Assembly: GCA_946481315.1 (NCBI GenBank)
Contig: CAMLMH010000003.1
Location: 124,001 to 188,000, forward strand
Reading direction: 5' to 3'
Origin: an uncultured Bacteriovorax sp.
GTDB lineage: Bacteria > Bdellovibrionota > Bacteriovoracia > Bacteriovoracales > Bacteriovoracaceae
Length of the DNA stretch: 64,000 nucleotides
Below, piece by piece: positions 7,788-16,577 of this stretch (its first letter is position 1; each line of letters begins with the position of its first letter). The notes beneath the pieces are model-generated. The model saw only the letters and a list, made by a program, of their open reading frames with translations, did no database searches and was not told where the DNA came from. The position numbers were made by a program, and so were the translations under genes.

Positions 7788-8587
7788 AAACATTTTTTAA
7801 ATTTAATCAAAAATTAATCAACAACACCTTAAATATGGAAGTTCTTCAAAATTTCTCATAATCGATCTAATTTGTGACTAGATTGAATGACTTCGATTTT
7901 GGTTATAATTGACCAAATTCTAGTCTTTATACCTGTCTCAAATTCAAATTATTAACGCTTATGAGAGGAGGATATATGAAAGTGTGTTATGCCAGAGTAT
8001 TAACCTCTGGCCAAGATATTTTTCATAAAGAGGTAAGTGGGTCCAATAGCTTAAAGAGCTAGGATAAGAAGAATAGGTGGATGGCTTGAGAAGTTTAGTG
8101 AAAGTAAATGCGATATGTTGAGGAACTTATACAAAAGCAATGATTCTCAATCCTGGAACTTTGTCACTATTTTGGTGTCTCAATGGCGACATTAATATCA
8201 ATTAATTGAATGATCAATATTGGGCTAAAACATTTGGTCCAATTACTTAGAGAAGACAATTACGGGGTAGGTTCTGAGATTAGCTGGGGCCAGTACTGAG
8301 ATTATTTGAAGCCAGATGGAGTAGTGAAAGTGCTTCAAGAATGAAATAACAATAAAAATTAAAAGCGAAGTTATTACTTTTTATCAAATTTATTTTATAT
8401 CTTTTTTGATGGCCTGAAAGCTTTAACTGGAATTTTTCCAATCTATTTTTAATTATTCATTTTTACGAGTTAAATTTTGTAGTGGTTAAAACAATTAAAC
8501 CAATTTCTTATTTAATAGAATTCAAACTGAAAATATTAAGAAAAAATCTTCTTAAAAGTTCATTGCCAAAGAGCTTAGAGATACGTC
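7788..8587. other. 800-bp AT-rich junction at the left edge of the island
   Basis: No intact gene is present. Apart from the recombinase fragment at 7976, a short frame at 8210-8299 (29 codons, opening MINIGLKHLVQLLRED) and an adjoining frame with KPDGVVKVLQE look like decayed coding sequence. The methyltransferase gene begins at the right end. Confidence 0.6.
7976..8062 (+). pseudogene. Serine recombinase (resolvase/invertase) N-terminal remnant
   Basis: A strong GAGAGGAGG ribosome-binding site precedes an ATG and 28 codons opening MKVCYARVLTSGQDIFHKE. This resembles the start of resolvase/invertase proteins (consensus close to MKIGYARVSTxxQDLxxQ), but the usual catalytic serine at position 9 is replaced by leucine and a stop follows at once. 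It is probably the relic of the mobile element that brought in the island. Confidence 0.5.
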
Positions 8588-11500
8588 ATGATTTTAAAAA
8601 CACAAAATCACGAGGTGCGCGTGCCAGAACAGCTGTTGGTTAATTTTATTGACCAGGGTTTTGCTAGTATTAATGATCTTGCTTTAAAGAACCGGCATCC
8701 AGATGATTTAAAGAGTCTTGGTGCCACGTTCACTCCGGAATACATCACGGACTTCATTGTAGATGAAGCCTTAAATATATGGAGCAAATTAAATCCAAAG
8801 AGTTCAAAGAAAGTAACCGCAACCGATCTTTGTTGTGGTAGTGGGGCTTTTATATGGTCTTTGAGTCGACGACTACCAAAAACTTCTTTAATTCAAGGGT
8901 ACGAAATTGATCACGGATTTTGCAGTGTGGCGAACCGGTTCTTTAAGAATAATAAAAACATCTCGATTGAGCAGTCAGACTCGTTATTGGAGTTAGACTC
9001 TCAAAATGAATCATTTGATGTTGTAGTTGGTAATCCCCCTTATGTTCGCTGTCAGAATCTTCAAGCAGATTATATACAAAAATTGCGTTTAAAATATCCT
9101 GAATATACTGTTGGAAATTTTGATCTAGCGATACCTTTCATCATTAAAATGTTTCACTCTTTAAATGAAGGGGGAGTTGCTGGCGTTATTGTTTCAAATA
9201 AATTTCTTAAATCTAAATATGGTAAAAGTTTATGCAATTTTCTTTATGAGAACTCGTCAGTCTACAACATTATAGACTTTGGAGATAATCAACTTTTTAA
9301 AGGCAAGACAACTTATACGAGTATTTTATTTTTTGGGAAAAAGAAACTTAATAATTCCTTTAAGTATACTCATTTTGATACCGGAACCTTTACCCCTGAC
9401 ATATTAAACAAGAGAGGCTTTGATTCAATCATTCTAGAAAATAGCAAACTCAATTCCCACCCTTGGTATTTTAAAGGCCAAGATCATAACATAATAATGG
9501 AGACTATAAAGTTAAATGGAGTGGCTTTAGAAAAAGTTTTTAAAGTCATTCAAGGTGTCCGAACTGGAGCAAATGAGGCTTTTATCCAGAAGCCTACTAA
9601 TACTGAAAGGGATGTTAGGCGAAAATTTATCAATGGTCAGCATATATTAAAAGGCAAATTCAAAGAAACTGTATTGGAAATAATTTATCCCTATGAAATA
9701 CTGGGAAATAAATCCCGGATTTTTTCCGAGTTAGAATTAAAGAAAAATTTCCCAGAAACATATTCTCACCTTTCAAGTCAACGGACAGCTTTATCAGAGC
9801 GCTCGATTGATGGTGATGCATCTTGGTTTGCATTCTCACGCTCTCAAAACATAAATCAAGCATGCTTACCTAAAATTATTGCCAAAGAACTCATGCCAGA
9901 GGCAATTTTTGCTGCTGACATGAAAGGGGAATATGTCTTTTCTTCTGGCTATGGCTTGATAAATCAGAATCTAACAGAAGAAGAATTAAATGTTTATGCA
10001 CACATACTCTGCACAGATGCGATTGAGTTTCAGCTCAGGAAAGCATGTGTTCAGATTAAAGATGGCTGGTTTCGTATTCTGAAACACCACTTTGAACACA
10101 TTTATCTTCCTGTCCTGTCCCATGAAGATATTGAGAAATGTTCTTCAATAATTAAACAAGATGAATTTTGGCCTAATCTCAATAATTTTATAAATAAACT
10201 ATTTAAACTGGACTCTCGCATGGAACAATTACTTAAAGAAAATTTAAAAAAAGCTCCTCAAAAGAATAAATTTAAAAATAAAACTGTTCGTCCTGAATAT
10301 CTCTCTCATTTAACTTCAATTGATTTCGAAAAATACATACCGATTGAATTGCCAGAATTTTATTCTTTCCATGTAGATCGATACGATATGGCTTCAGAGG
10401 TAACTTTCAAAAAATGCAAAGGCCAACATCGATATGGGTGGTACAAATACACTCAAGGTTATGCTCCAGAGCTTGTTAAAGAGCTTATGACATATATGAA
10501 TGTTAAAAAGAATGAAACTGTGTTTGACCCTTTTGTTGGTAGCGGAACTACTGTACTAGCTGCAAAAGAAGAAGGTGTTTCTGCAATCGGTTATGAGATC
10601 TCGCCATTAATGGCATGGGTTGGAAACCAGAAGCTTAGAGATTGGAACATTACATTACTTAGAGAAGGAATAAAAAAATTAAAATTAGCTATTTTGCCAA
10701 AAGGTGATTCTCTCTTATTTTCTAGCTATCTAAAGAAGGCGTATGCTCCACAAATTTTAAAGCAGATTGAGTCAATTTCTCAATGGCTTGAAGTTTCTAC
10801 AACATTAAAAGATCAGCAACGTGATTTTTTAAAACTTGCTTTGATGAGTTGCTTAGAGGAAATTAGTCAGATTAGGAAACATGGTTCTCATTATCGTTTT
10901 TTAGATAAAGATAACGTGGGAGTTAATAAGTTAAACATTAAACTCATCAATGTGAACACTGACGTAAGAGATTATCTAATTGAGCGTGCAAGTGAAATGA
11001 TTCTTGATATTGTTGATTCACCGATTGATACAAAGACAACTTCTTTAATTATCAATGACAATGCTAAAAATTTACCTGATTTCAAATTTGATCATGTAAT
11101 TACCTCGCCTCCTTACTTAAATCGCAACAATTACCTGGCTCAACAAAAGGCGGAGTTTTCGGTCATGAAAATTCTAAGCGACGAAAAACATTTTAAATCT
11201 CTTGTGCAATCAACCTTTCGGTCACATGTTGAAGCGACATTGTCAAAGCAAGCTATTTCTAGTGTTCCAGAAGTAAATGAAATAATCAAAAAAATCACAC
11301 TTACGGAGAATAATAACGCCAAGATTCCTCATATGGTTGCAGGCTATTTTGATGACTTTGATATAGTTTTGAAAAATATATATAAGAAACTCCAAAGTGG
11401 AGGGAAAGCAGCCTTCGTATTAGGATGTACTCGTTGGGGGGGAGTTGTAGTTCCAGTGGATCATTTGGTTGCACTAATTGGGATCAGGGCTGGTTTTGAA

Positions 11501-11608
11501 GTAGATAGTATATGGGTGACTCGTCTAAAAGGTAACAGTCCTCAGCAGATGAAAAAGTTTGGCAAGATTCCTTTAAGAGAATCAATTGTTATTTTGAAGA
11601 AACCTTAG
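8588..11608 (+). CDS. Fused DNA methyltransferase with two catalytic domains (adenine-N6 plus N4-cytosine-type)
   Basis: One 1006-residue chain carries two separate methyltransferases. The first has motif I TDLCCGSGAF (about residue 80) and motif IV NPPY (about 148), the layout of Eco57I/TaqI-type N6-adenine enzymes, followed by a target-recognition region to about residue 520. The second has a motif X-like HRYGWYKYTQGYAPELV, motif I DPFVGSGTT (about 647) and motif IV SPPY (about 840), typical of N4-cytosine enzymes though some SPPY proteins methylate adenine. Such fusions usually protect the two strands of a non-palindromic site. The 3' end overlaps by 20 bases the convergent gene that probably encodes the endonuclease. 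Confidence 0.88.
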   Translation: MILKTQNHEVRVPEQLLVNFIDQGFASINDLALKNRHPDDLKSLGATFTPEYITDFIVDEALNIWSKLNPKSSKKVTATDLCCGSGAFIWSLSRRLPKTSLIQGYEIDHGFCSVANRFFKNNKNISIEQSDSLLELDSQNESFDVVVGNPPYVRCQNLQADYIQKLRLKYPEYTVGNFDLAIPFIIKMFHSLNEGGVAGVIVSNKFLKSKYGKSLCNFLYENSSVYNIIDFGDNQLFKGKTTYTSILFFGKKKLNNSFKYTHFDTGTFTPDILNKRGFDSIILENSKLNSHPWYFKGQDHNIIMETIKLNGVALEKVFKVIQGVRTGANEAFIQKPTNTERDVRRKFINGQHILKGKFKETVLEIIYPYEILGNKSRIFSELELKKNFPETYSHLSSQRTALSERSIDGDASWFAFSRSQNINQACLPKIIAKELMPEAIFAADMKGEYVFSSGYGLINQNLTEEELNVYAHILCTDAIEFQLRKACVQIKDGWFRILKHHFEHIYLPVLSHEDIEKCSSIIKQDEFWPNLNNFINKLFKLDSRMEQLLKENLKKAPQKNKFKNKTVRPEYLSHLTSIDFEKYIPIELPEFYSFHVDRYDMASEVTFKKCKGQHRYGWYKYTQGYAPELVKELMTYMNVKKNETVFDPFVGSGTTVLAAKEEGVSAIGYEISPLMAWVGNQKLRDWNITLLREGIKKLKLAILPKGDSLLFSSYLKKAYAPQILKQIESISQWLEVSTTLKDQQRDFLKLALMSCLEEISQIRKHGSHYRFLDKDNVGVNKLNIKLINVNTDVRDYLIERASEMILDIVDSPIDTKTTSLIINDNAKNLPDFKFDHVITSPPYLNRNNYLAQQKAEFSVMKILSDEKHFKSLVQSTFRSHVEATLSKQAISSVPEVNEIIKKITLTENNNAKIPHMVAGYFDDFDIVLKNIYKKLQSGGKAAFVLGCTRWGGVVVPVDHLVALIGIRAGFEVDSIWVTRLKGNSPQQMKKFGKIPLRESIVILKKP

Positions 11609-12884
11609 GCTTTCTTCTTTTTAACCATGCAGTCCACTTTTCGTTAAGTTTAGCGAGATCTGTTTCGCAATCGTAATGTGCGATAATAGTTTTTAGAAGG
11701 TTGTTTTCTTTATATTGATTGTTTTTATTTAACATCGAATCTGCTGGTATTAAGTGGTCATATCCTGCCCATGCCAACATGTGTAGATATTTCAATGGAG
11801 TAGATTTAGTTACTCCCCAATCACCATCTAAAACTCCAATCCAAACGAAGTCTTTTTTTCTTAAACAAATATTTCCTCTATATAAAAAGCCTCTATAAAA
11901 CATGCTCCGAGCTATTTGCTCCTTAGTTCTGTTTTGAATATTTTTTCCATGATTAGTTACTCCTCCTCCGGAGGATTTTGACTGAATAAAAATGGGACAA
12001 TTTTTAGCATTGGAATAAAGGATAAAGTCTTCTGATACCTTAGTATTCTGAACTTCTTTTCCGCCAAACTGATGAATCAACGAGGGGACTGCAACGTCTT
12101 TAGCTATTCCTCCAAGAAAAGCAATTTTTTGGGAAGTAAGGGTCAAGTGAATCGCAGCTTCACCTGGATTAAAGAAAGAACGAGACTGTTGAATTAAATC
12201 CCATTTTTTTGCTAAGAAATTATTCCATTCCAGACCTTTCTTTTTGAATGCTTCCTCCATACAAAGTTTTAGAACTTTGTTTTTTATATCTGAAGGACGT
12301 TTAATTTCCTTTTCCTTCTTGGCTTCCCCAAAAATTGTCTGTCTGATGCTTGACTTTATAGGTGTAATATGTGCATTAATGTCTGCAGCATTAAATTCGT
12401 CAGCAAGGCTTTTCCATAGTTGTGAATGTTTTAATTTAACTGATAAAGGGTCAAGCTTTATTCTTTCTAACTTAGAAATATCGCTTTCTTCCCAAGCAAA
12501 AATAACTTCGTCATAAAATACATTAAATACGTGGAGAACGTATGGTAGCCAAGCATCCTTAAAGCCTTCGATTACGATGATCGCTCTTATTTCTGGATAA
12601 GCAGCCTTTAATAAAATAAGTTCACCCAACTTAAGTTGAAGTTTGTTTTCATTGCTATGGCCACGTATGTCAGCATCACAACAGGTTACAGAAACAAAAG
12701 CTTCAGGCGTTTTGTCATTTGGCCAATATGCATCTACCTGCATCTTGTAGGTGTATTTATCGCAAGCATGATAGCAAATCTTTCCACCGTTCCAGCCTAA
12801 ATGCTCTCGAATTGCTAATTCGTACTTACGGGTTTTGACTTGGATTAAACTCAGGGATTTTGATTGTTTTTTATATGACATCAA
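11589..12884 (-). CDS. Probable restriction endonuclease partner
   Basis: This 431-residue protein is convergent with the fused methyltransferase and overlaps its end, the usual position for a cognate endonuclease. The segment CPIFIQSKSSGGG in the C-terminal half looks like the Q/E-x-K end of a PD-(D/E)xK nuclease core, with candidate acidic residues just upstream (SEDFILYSNAKN). The N-terminal part (ICYHACDKYTYKMQVDAYWP) may be a second beta-rich domain. I do not recognise the exact family, so the assignment rests on context plus the motif. The gene ends with lysine-rich KWTAWLKRRKPKVSSK. Confidence 0.6.
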   Translation of the reverse strand: MMSYKKQSKSLSLIQVKTRKYELAIREHLGWNGGKICYHACDKYTYKMQVDAYWPNDKTPEAFVSVTCCDADIRGHSNENKLQLKLGELILLKAAYPEIRAIIVIEGFKDAWLPYVLHVFNVFYDEVIFAWEESDISKLERIKLDPLSVKLKHSQLWKSLADEFNAADINAHITPIKSSIRQTIFGEAKKEKEIKRPSDIKNKVLKLCMEEAFKKKGLEWNNFLAKKWDLIQQSRSFFNPGEAAIHLTLTSQKIAFLGGIAKDVAVPSLIHQFGGKEVQNTKVSEDFILYSNAKNCPIFIQSKSSGGGVTNHGKNIQNRTKEQIARSMFYRGFLYRGNICLRKKDFVWIGVLDGDWGVTKSTPLKYLHMLAWAGYDHLIPADSMLNKNNQYKENNLLKTIIAHYDCETDLAKLNEKWTAWLKRRKPKVSSK

Positions 12885-13115
12885 TAGATTATACCGAACA
12901 GAATGATTTTTTGAGATTAAAAAAAATTTGTGAAGAAATTAAATGCAATAGTTGTTTGACCAGGATTTGCATCGATACCTCTTTTAAATCAAATAATTGA
13001 TTCAAAAGCCTTTTAGTAAGTGGCTAATTATACGTTTTATATCCCGACCTAATCTTGACTGTTTTTGTTTGAATCCATTTTTCATCATATCCTTCACGTT
13101 CGCAGGGATTTTAAT

Positions 13116-14081
13116 CTAATGGTTTTGTTTGAGAATGTTTTGAGCTTTGCGCTTAAAGGCATCAATCAATATAAAATCAGAGATAATTTTTAAATCTTGG
13201 CCATAGATAAAAAGAAATCCCATAAACTCTTCAATATTAGTGTAGATACATTCATAATCATCAAAATCTATCCCCGAATTAATTAATTTTGAATTAAAAA
13301 AACTCTTCTCACTCAAGATCAATCGCGATTCATTATAAACTCTGAATCTCGCTTTCTTCTCTGGTCCAACAACAATTCCAGAGCTTTTTATAAAATATTC
13401 TTTCGGATCCCGCTTCGAAGCTGGAGGATATCGAAATCCTTCCTTTGATTCAATGATCTCTCTTATTCGCGAAACTTTGAAGTGGCGGATGCAATCCTCG
13501 CGCATTTCTTGCTTGTATGCAACGAGGTAGAGGTCATCGCGATATTGAACAAGCGTGAGTGGGTAAATTTCAATAGCGCGGTTGTGAGTTTCTTTGTCTT
13601 TGCCATTGTATTTGATGAAGAGCTTGCGCCTTCCAACGAGCGCTTTAATGATCATCTCGACTCGAGGTGATTTCATTGATTCGCTTTCTTTTGCTTTAGC
13701 CTGGTAGAGATAGTGGTAGCGGCGATCGATATTTTTTGAATGGACCGAAACACCTTCGACATCAATTTTAGGGAAGAGGTGTCCCATCTCTTTGTAGGAT
13801 TTGAGGATGAAATGGATTTCGCTTGATCCTTCCAGGTAATGAACCCACTCGCATTCATTTAATTGGAAAGTAATGTTTCCTTCTTCGTCTTTCTTTTTAA
13901 GAAGGATGGCTTTTCTTGCATTCACATCGCTTGTGAGTTCATTGATGAGTTTGTGGTATTGAGCTCGCGACGGATTTCCCAGGATATCTTTCACTTTTGC
14001 TTCCGAGAGCGTGAGTCTCGGAGCTTTACAAATTGTTTGTATAAGAAGGAGGAACCGGTCTGTTTTCGTGTAATCTTGCAT
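13116..14081 (-). CDS. WYL-domain transcriptional regulator 1
   Basis: The N-terminal 75 residues form a winged helix (DRFLLLIQTICKAPRLTLSEAKV), the middle holds a WYL domain (LFIKYNGKDKE, then IYPLTLVQYRDDLYLVAYK and IRHFKVSRI), and the end is a WCX-like dimer extension (ARFRVYNESRLILSEKS). This is the architecture of the defence-associated WYL repressors such as BrxR and CapW. It is highly similar over its full length to the regulator at 17916. A GTCTCA-N5-TGAGAA palindrome lies 42 bases upstream of the start, within the tail of the preceding gene, which suggests autoregulation. Confidence 0.88.
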   Translation of the reverse strand: MQDYTKTDRFLLLIQTICKAPRLTLSEAKVKDILGNPSRAQYHKLINELTSDVNARKAILLKKKDEEGNITFQLNECEWVHYLEGSSEIHFILKSYKEMGHLFPKIDVEGVSVHSKNIDRRYHYLYQAKAKESESMKSPRVEMIIKALVGRRKLFIKYNGKDKETHNRAIEIYPLTLVQYRDDLYLVAYKQEMREDCIRHFKVSRIREIIESKEGFRYPPASKRDPKEYFIKSSGIVVGPEKKARFRVYNESRLILSEKSFFNSKLINSGIDFDDYECIYTNIEEFMGFLFIYGQDLKIISDFILIDAFKRKAQNILKQNH

Positions 14082-14112
14082 GAATTGAGTTTCGACAATT
14101 CACAAAATTACT

Positions 14113-14889
14113 TTAGCCCGAAGTCTCATTTTTTGAGAAAGGAAGATTCCCTATACGATTGCCTTCAGGGTTATAGTCCCAGATGTAGGTTTCGCATTTT
14201 CCGGTTCGGTTTTTTACGACGTTGCATTCTAATGTGTCGTCCGGAATGTCTTTGTTGTAAAAGCCGTCGCGATAAATGAAAGCGAGGCAATCAGAAGCTT
14301 CAGCTAATAGAGAACAGGGCCTCATATCTTCTAAGATTGGCCTTTTGTCATCTCGATGTTCTGGTCCGCGGTTAAGCTGACTCAAAATAATGACCGGACA
14401 ATTTATTTTATTCGCTAGTTCTTTAATCTCCTCAACCAATGCTTTTATGCTCTCCATTTCATCGTCTCTAACGGGATATTTTAGCAGTTGAAGATAATCA
14501 ATGATGATAAGATCCACTTTCTGCAATGATGCGTGCTGAGCATATGATTCAAAAATTTCCGGAATGGAGTAGGCATCCTGGTCGTTAACAAAGATAGGGT
14601 ATTTCGAGATTTCAACCATTGTATCGATAAGGCTTTTATCGATTTCAGTAATCTGCTTTTTCTTGAAGTAATTAAACTTGTTCCTCGTGATGTTGTTTAA
14701 GATGCGCCAGCTCACTTCCGTAGCTGGCATCTCCATTGAGTAGTAGAGGACGGTCTTATCTTTTTGAGCTTCGTTAATCGCGATTTGAAGAGCTAGTGCT
14801 GTTTTGCCCATAGCAGGTCTTCCGGCAATGGTAATGAGCTTATTTGAGCCGTTCAAGATTTCAGATAGGCCAATTAGTTCTGCTTTCAT
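14113..14889 (-). CDS. Mini-DnaB: RecA-fold ATPase domain of DnaB type, without the N-terminal domain
   Basis: The 258 residues cover only the DnaB C-terminal motor: Walker A AGRPAMGKTALAL (about 22-34), SMEMPATEVSWRIL, Walker B VDLIIIDYLQLL (about 125-135), IILSQLNRGPEHRDDKRP and the final DNA-loop part VVKNRTGKCETYIWDYNP. The primase-binding N-terminal domain of replicative DnaB is absent, giving a size closer to RadA/phage-type motors. The gene precedes WYL1 by 31 bases in the same operon. Two operators lie in the divergent region upstream. Confidence 0.85.
   Translation of the reverse strand: MKAELIGLSEILNGSNKLITIAGRPAMGKTALALQIAINEAQKDKTVLYYSMEMPATEVSWRILNNITRNKFNYFKKKQITEIDKSLIDTMVEISKYPIFVNDQDAYSIPEIFESYAQHASLQKVDLIIIDYLQLLKYPVRDDEMESIKALVEEIKELANKINCPVIILSQLNRGPEHRDDKRPILEDMRPCSLLAEASDCLAFIYRDGFYNKDIPDDTLECNVVKNRTGKCETYIWDYNPEGNRIGNLPFSKNETSG
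14123..14139. promoter_or_regulatory. Operator palindrome, site 3 (before WYL1)
   Basis: GTCTCA, five Ts, TGAGAA. It lies inside the last codons of the mini-DnaB gene and 42 bases before the WYL1 start. Confidence 0.65.
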
Positions 14890-14930
14890 ACTGGTGTCTC
14901 CTTATATGCACCTAAGTCTGCCAAACCCAT

Positions 14931-14947
14931 GTCTCAAAAACCGAGAC
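14931..14947. promoter_or_regulatory. Operator palindrome, site 4
   Basis: GTCTCA, five bases, CGAGAC. It lies 42 bases before the mini-DnaB start, the same distance as site 3 has to WYL1. Confidence 0.7.
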
Positions 14948-14991
14948 AGTGGAGTGTTTTAGAAAGATATTTCCCGGAGATTCCTGCCCGA

Positions 14992-15008
14992 GTCTCACTA
15001 TTTGAGAA
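14992..15008. promoter_or_regulatory. Operator palindrome, site 5
   Basis: GTCTCA, five bases, TGAGAA, 75 bases before the DGQHR gene. The right half TTGAGA resembles a -35 box, with TAAAAA and TATAGA candidates for -10 downstream. Confidence 0.7.
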
Positions 15009-15083
15009 CTTAAAAGGCTAGGCTTGTAAAAAAGAATTATAGATTTAGTTTAAAGTCCGAAAGGAATCTAAACAAGCAAAGGA

Positions 15084-16211
15084 ATGGAAATGATCATAAA
15101 GAGGCCAGCAGTAAAAGTCCGACAGGGAAAACTCGTTTATTATGCAACTTCGTTCAAGGTAAAACATCTACTCGAACAAAACTTCTATCGGGTCGATAAG
15201 CTAGACGCTAGTGATAGTAGTTCAGGCTTCCAAAGGGTTTTAGACGAAAGTCGTGCTAAGAAGTTAGCAACTTTTATAGAAGAAGGAATTGATGAAGGTG
15301 ATGTTTTTTTACCGACCTCAGTGTTTCTTGCCACAGATAAAGTGCTTCCATACGACGAAGAAAAAAATGAAATTACTATTGCTGTTAATGAAATTGGTTC
15401 CTTTAACGTTGTAGATGGGCAGCATAGAATCGAAGGATTGAAACGAGCAGCAGCTAATAATTCGAAAATTTTGGATTTTGAAATTTCAGCAAATATCGCT
15501 GTACAGTTAGATGATGTTGCACAAATGTGTCATTTCTTAATCGTGAACACTACACAAAAATCCGTTGATAAATCCGTCGAACAACATATCGTAGCTCGTC
15601 TAACTTCCATGGTTGATATTAAAGACATTCCTTCGCTTCCAAGATGGATAAAACGACAAGTAATGAGAGGAGAAGATAAAGTAGCATTGAGTATTGCCAA
15701 TTATCTTAATACAGAAAAAGACTCACCTTGGTTCTCCAAGATTCGAATGGCCAACGAACCTAAAGATCAAACCTCCATTGATCAGAAAAGTTTTGTTAAT
15801 AATATTAAAATGTACATACTTTCTTCCTCTAACCCTCTTAATAACATTCCTGATCTTGAAAAAAGAAACCTTATCTTGAAAAACTATTGGAAGGCAATTG
15901 CAGATCTTCTGACTATTCAAGGACAAGAAACTGTAATTTTTAAAACTATTGGATTGGAAGTTTTTAGCATCGTTTCGATCACTGTATTTCATAAACTATT
16001 ACGTAACGGGAACTTTAAAGTTGAAACCATTAAAGATGAACTTCAAAATGCATTTGAAAGATTGCCAAGTGAATTTCATCAAATGAAGCATGCAGAATTC
16101 TGGGCCAGCGGTAGCGGGGCATCAGATATGAATAAATCTGCTGCTCGTAAATTTGCAAATGAATTAAATAGAGCTCTCAATTCTGATCAAGTGGATAAGT
16201 TTGTAGTATGA
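15084..16211 (+). CDS. DGQHR-domain protein (DndB-like)
   Basis: The signature VVDGQHRIEGL (about residues 112-122) defines the DGQHR family that includes DndB, the regulator of DNA phosphorothioation, and several defence-island proteins. Upstream SGFQRVLDESRAKKLATFI is the usual N-terminal part, and ANIAVQLDDVAQMCHFLIVNTTQKSV follows as in other members. No dndCDE genes are nearby, so this is a stand-alone use of the fold. It opens a three-gene operon with a GIY-YIG protein and a PLD-like nuclease, behind operator 5. The start at 15084 has an AAAGGA site; the ATG two codons later is also possible. Confidence 0.88.
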   Translation: MEMIIKRPAVKVRQGKLVYYATSFKVKHLLEQNFYRVDKLDASDSSSGFQRVLDESRAKKLATFIEEGIDEGDVFLPTSVFLATDKVLPYDEEKNEITIAVNEIGSFNVVDGQHRIEGLKRAAANNSKILDFEISANIAVQLDDVAQMCHFLIVNTTQKSVDKSVEQHIVARLTSMVDIKDIPSLPRWIKRQVMRGEDKVALSIANYLNTEKDSPWFSKIRMANEPKDQTSIDQKSFVNNIKMYILSSSNPLNNIPDLEKRNLILKNYWKAIADLLTIQGQETVIFKTIGLEVFSIVSITVFHKLLRNGNFKVETIKDELQNAFERLPSEFHQMKHAEFWASGSGASDMNKSAARKFANELNRALNSDQVDKFVV

Positions 16212-16552
16212 AAATCGATAAACTAAGGCCAATTCCACTAAAGAAAGTGGACTTTCAATATTTGTCTTTGAAAATGCTTCCACAGAAAAAAGGTTGTTAT
16301 GTTTTAACATCTTTTGATTCGCAAATAATATATTTAGGATTATCGATAAACTTGAAAAGTAGGCTGCTAACTCATTTTGAAAGTTCTAAACAAGAAGCTA
16401 TAACGGAATTAGGGCGTATATTTTTTGCATATTATATTGAGTTTGAGAATGATGTCGAGCTCAATCAAACAGAAAGGGGATGGTTACATCAATATGAACT
16501 CGAGTATGGAAAACTTCCTCCTTTAAATAAGGTTCGATCCCCGCTTTTGTAA
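16208..16552 (+). CDS. Small GIY-YIG nuclease domain protein
   Basis: The 114 residues contain the two strands of the GIY-YIG fold (GCYVL at about 33-37 and IIYLGLSINLKSRLLTHF at about 46-63), the helix arginine (SRL) and a late glutamate (QTERGWLHQYE) followed by PPLNKV, where the catalytic Glu and Asn are expected. Its ATG overlaps the DGQHR stop by 4 bases, so the two are translationally coupled. A stand-alone domain of this size is usually a structure-specific or homing-type nuclease. Confidence 0.8.
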   Translation: MKIDKLRPIPLKKVDFQYLSLKMLPQKKGCYVLTSFDSQIIYLGLSINLKSRLLTHFESSKQEAITELGRIFFAYYIEFENDVELNQTERGWLHQYELEYGKLPPLNKVRSPLL

Positions 16553-16577
16553 ATTAAGTAGTTAGGCCGAGGTAAAT

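Noticed and set aside
7931..7936. Additional GTCTCA operators at 7931 and 8178
   Set aside because: The right half-site is absent at the required five-base distance.
8210..8299. A real 29-codon gene in the island junction
   Set aside because: There is no ribosome-binding site, and the neighbouring frames look like decayed sequence.
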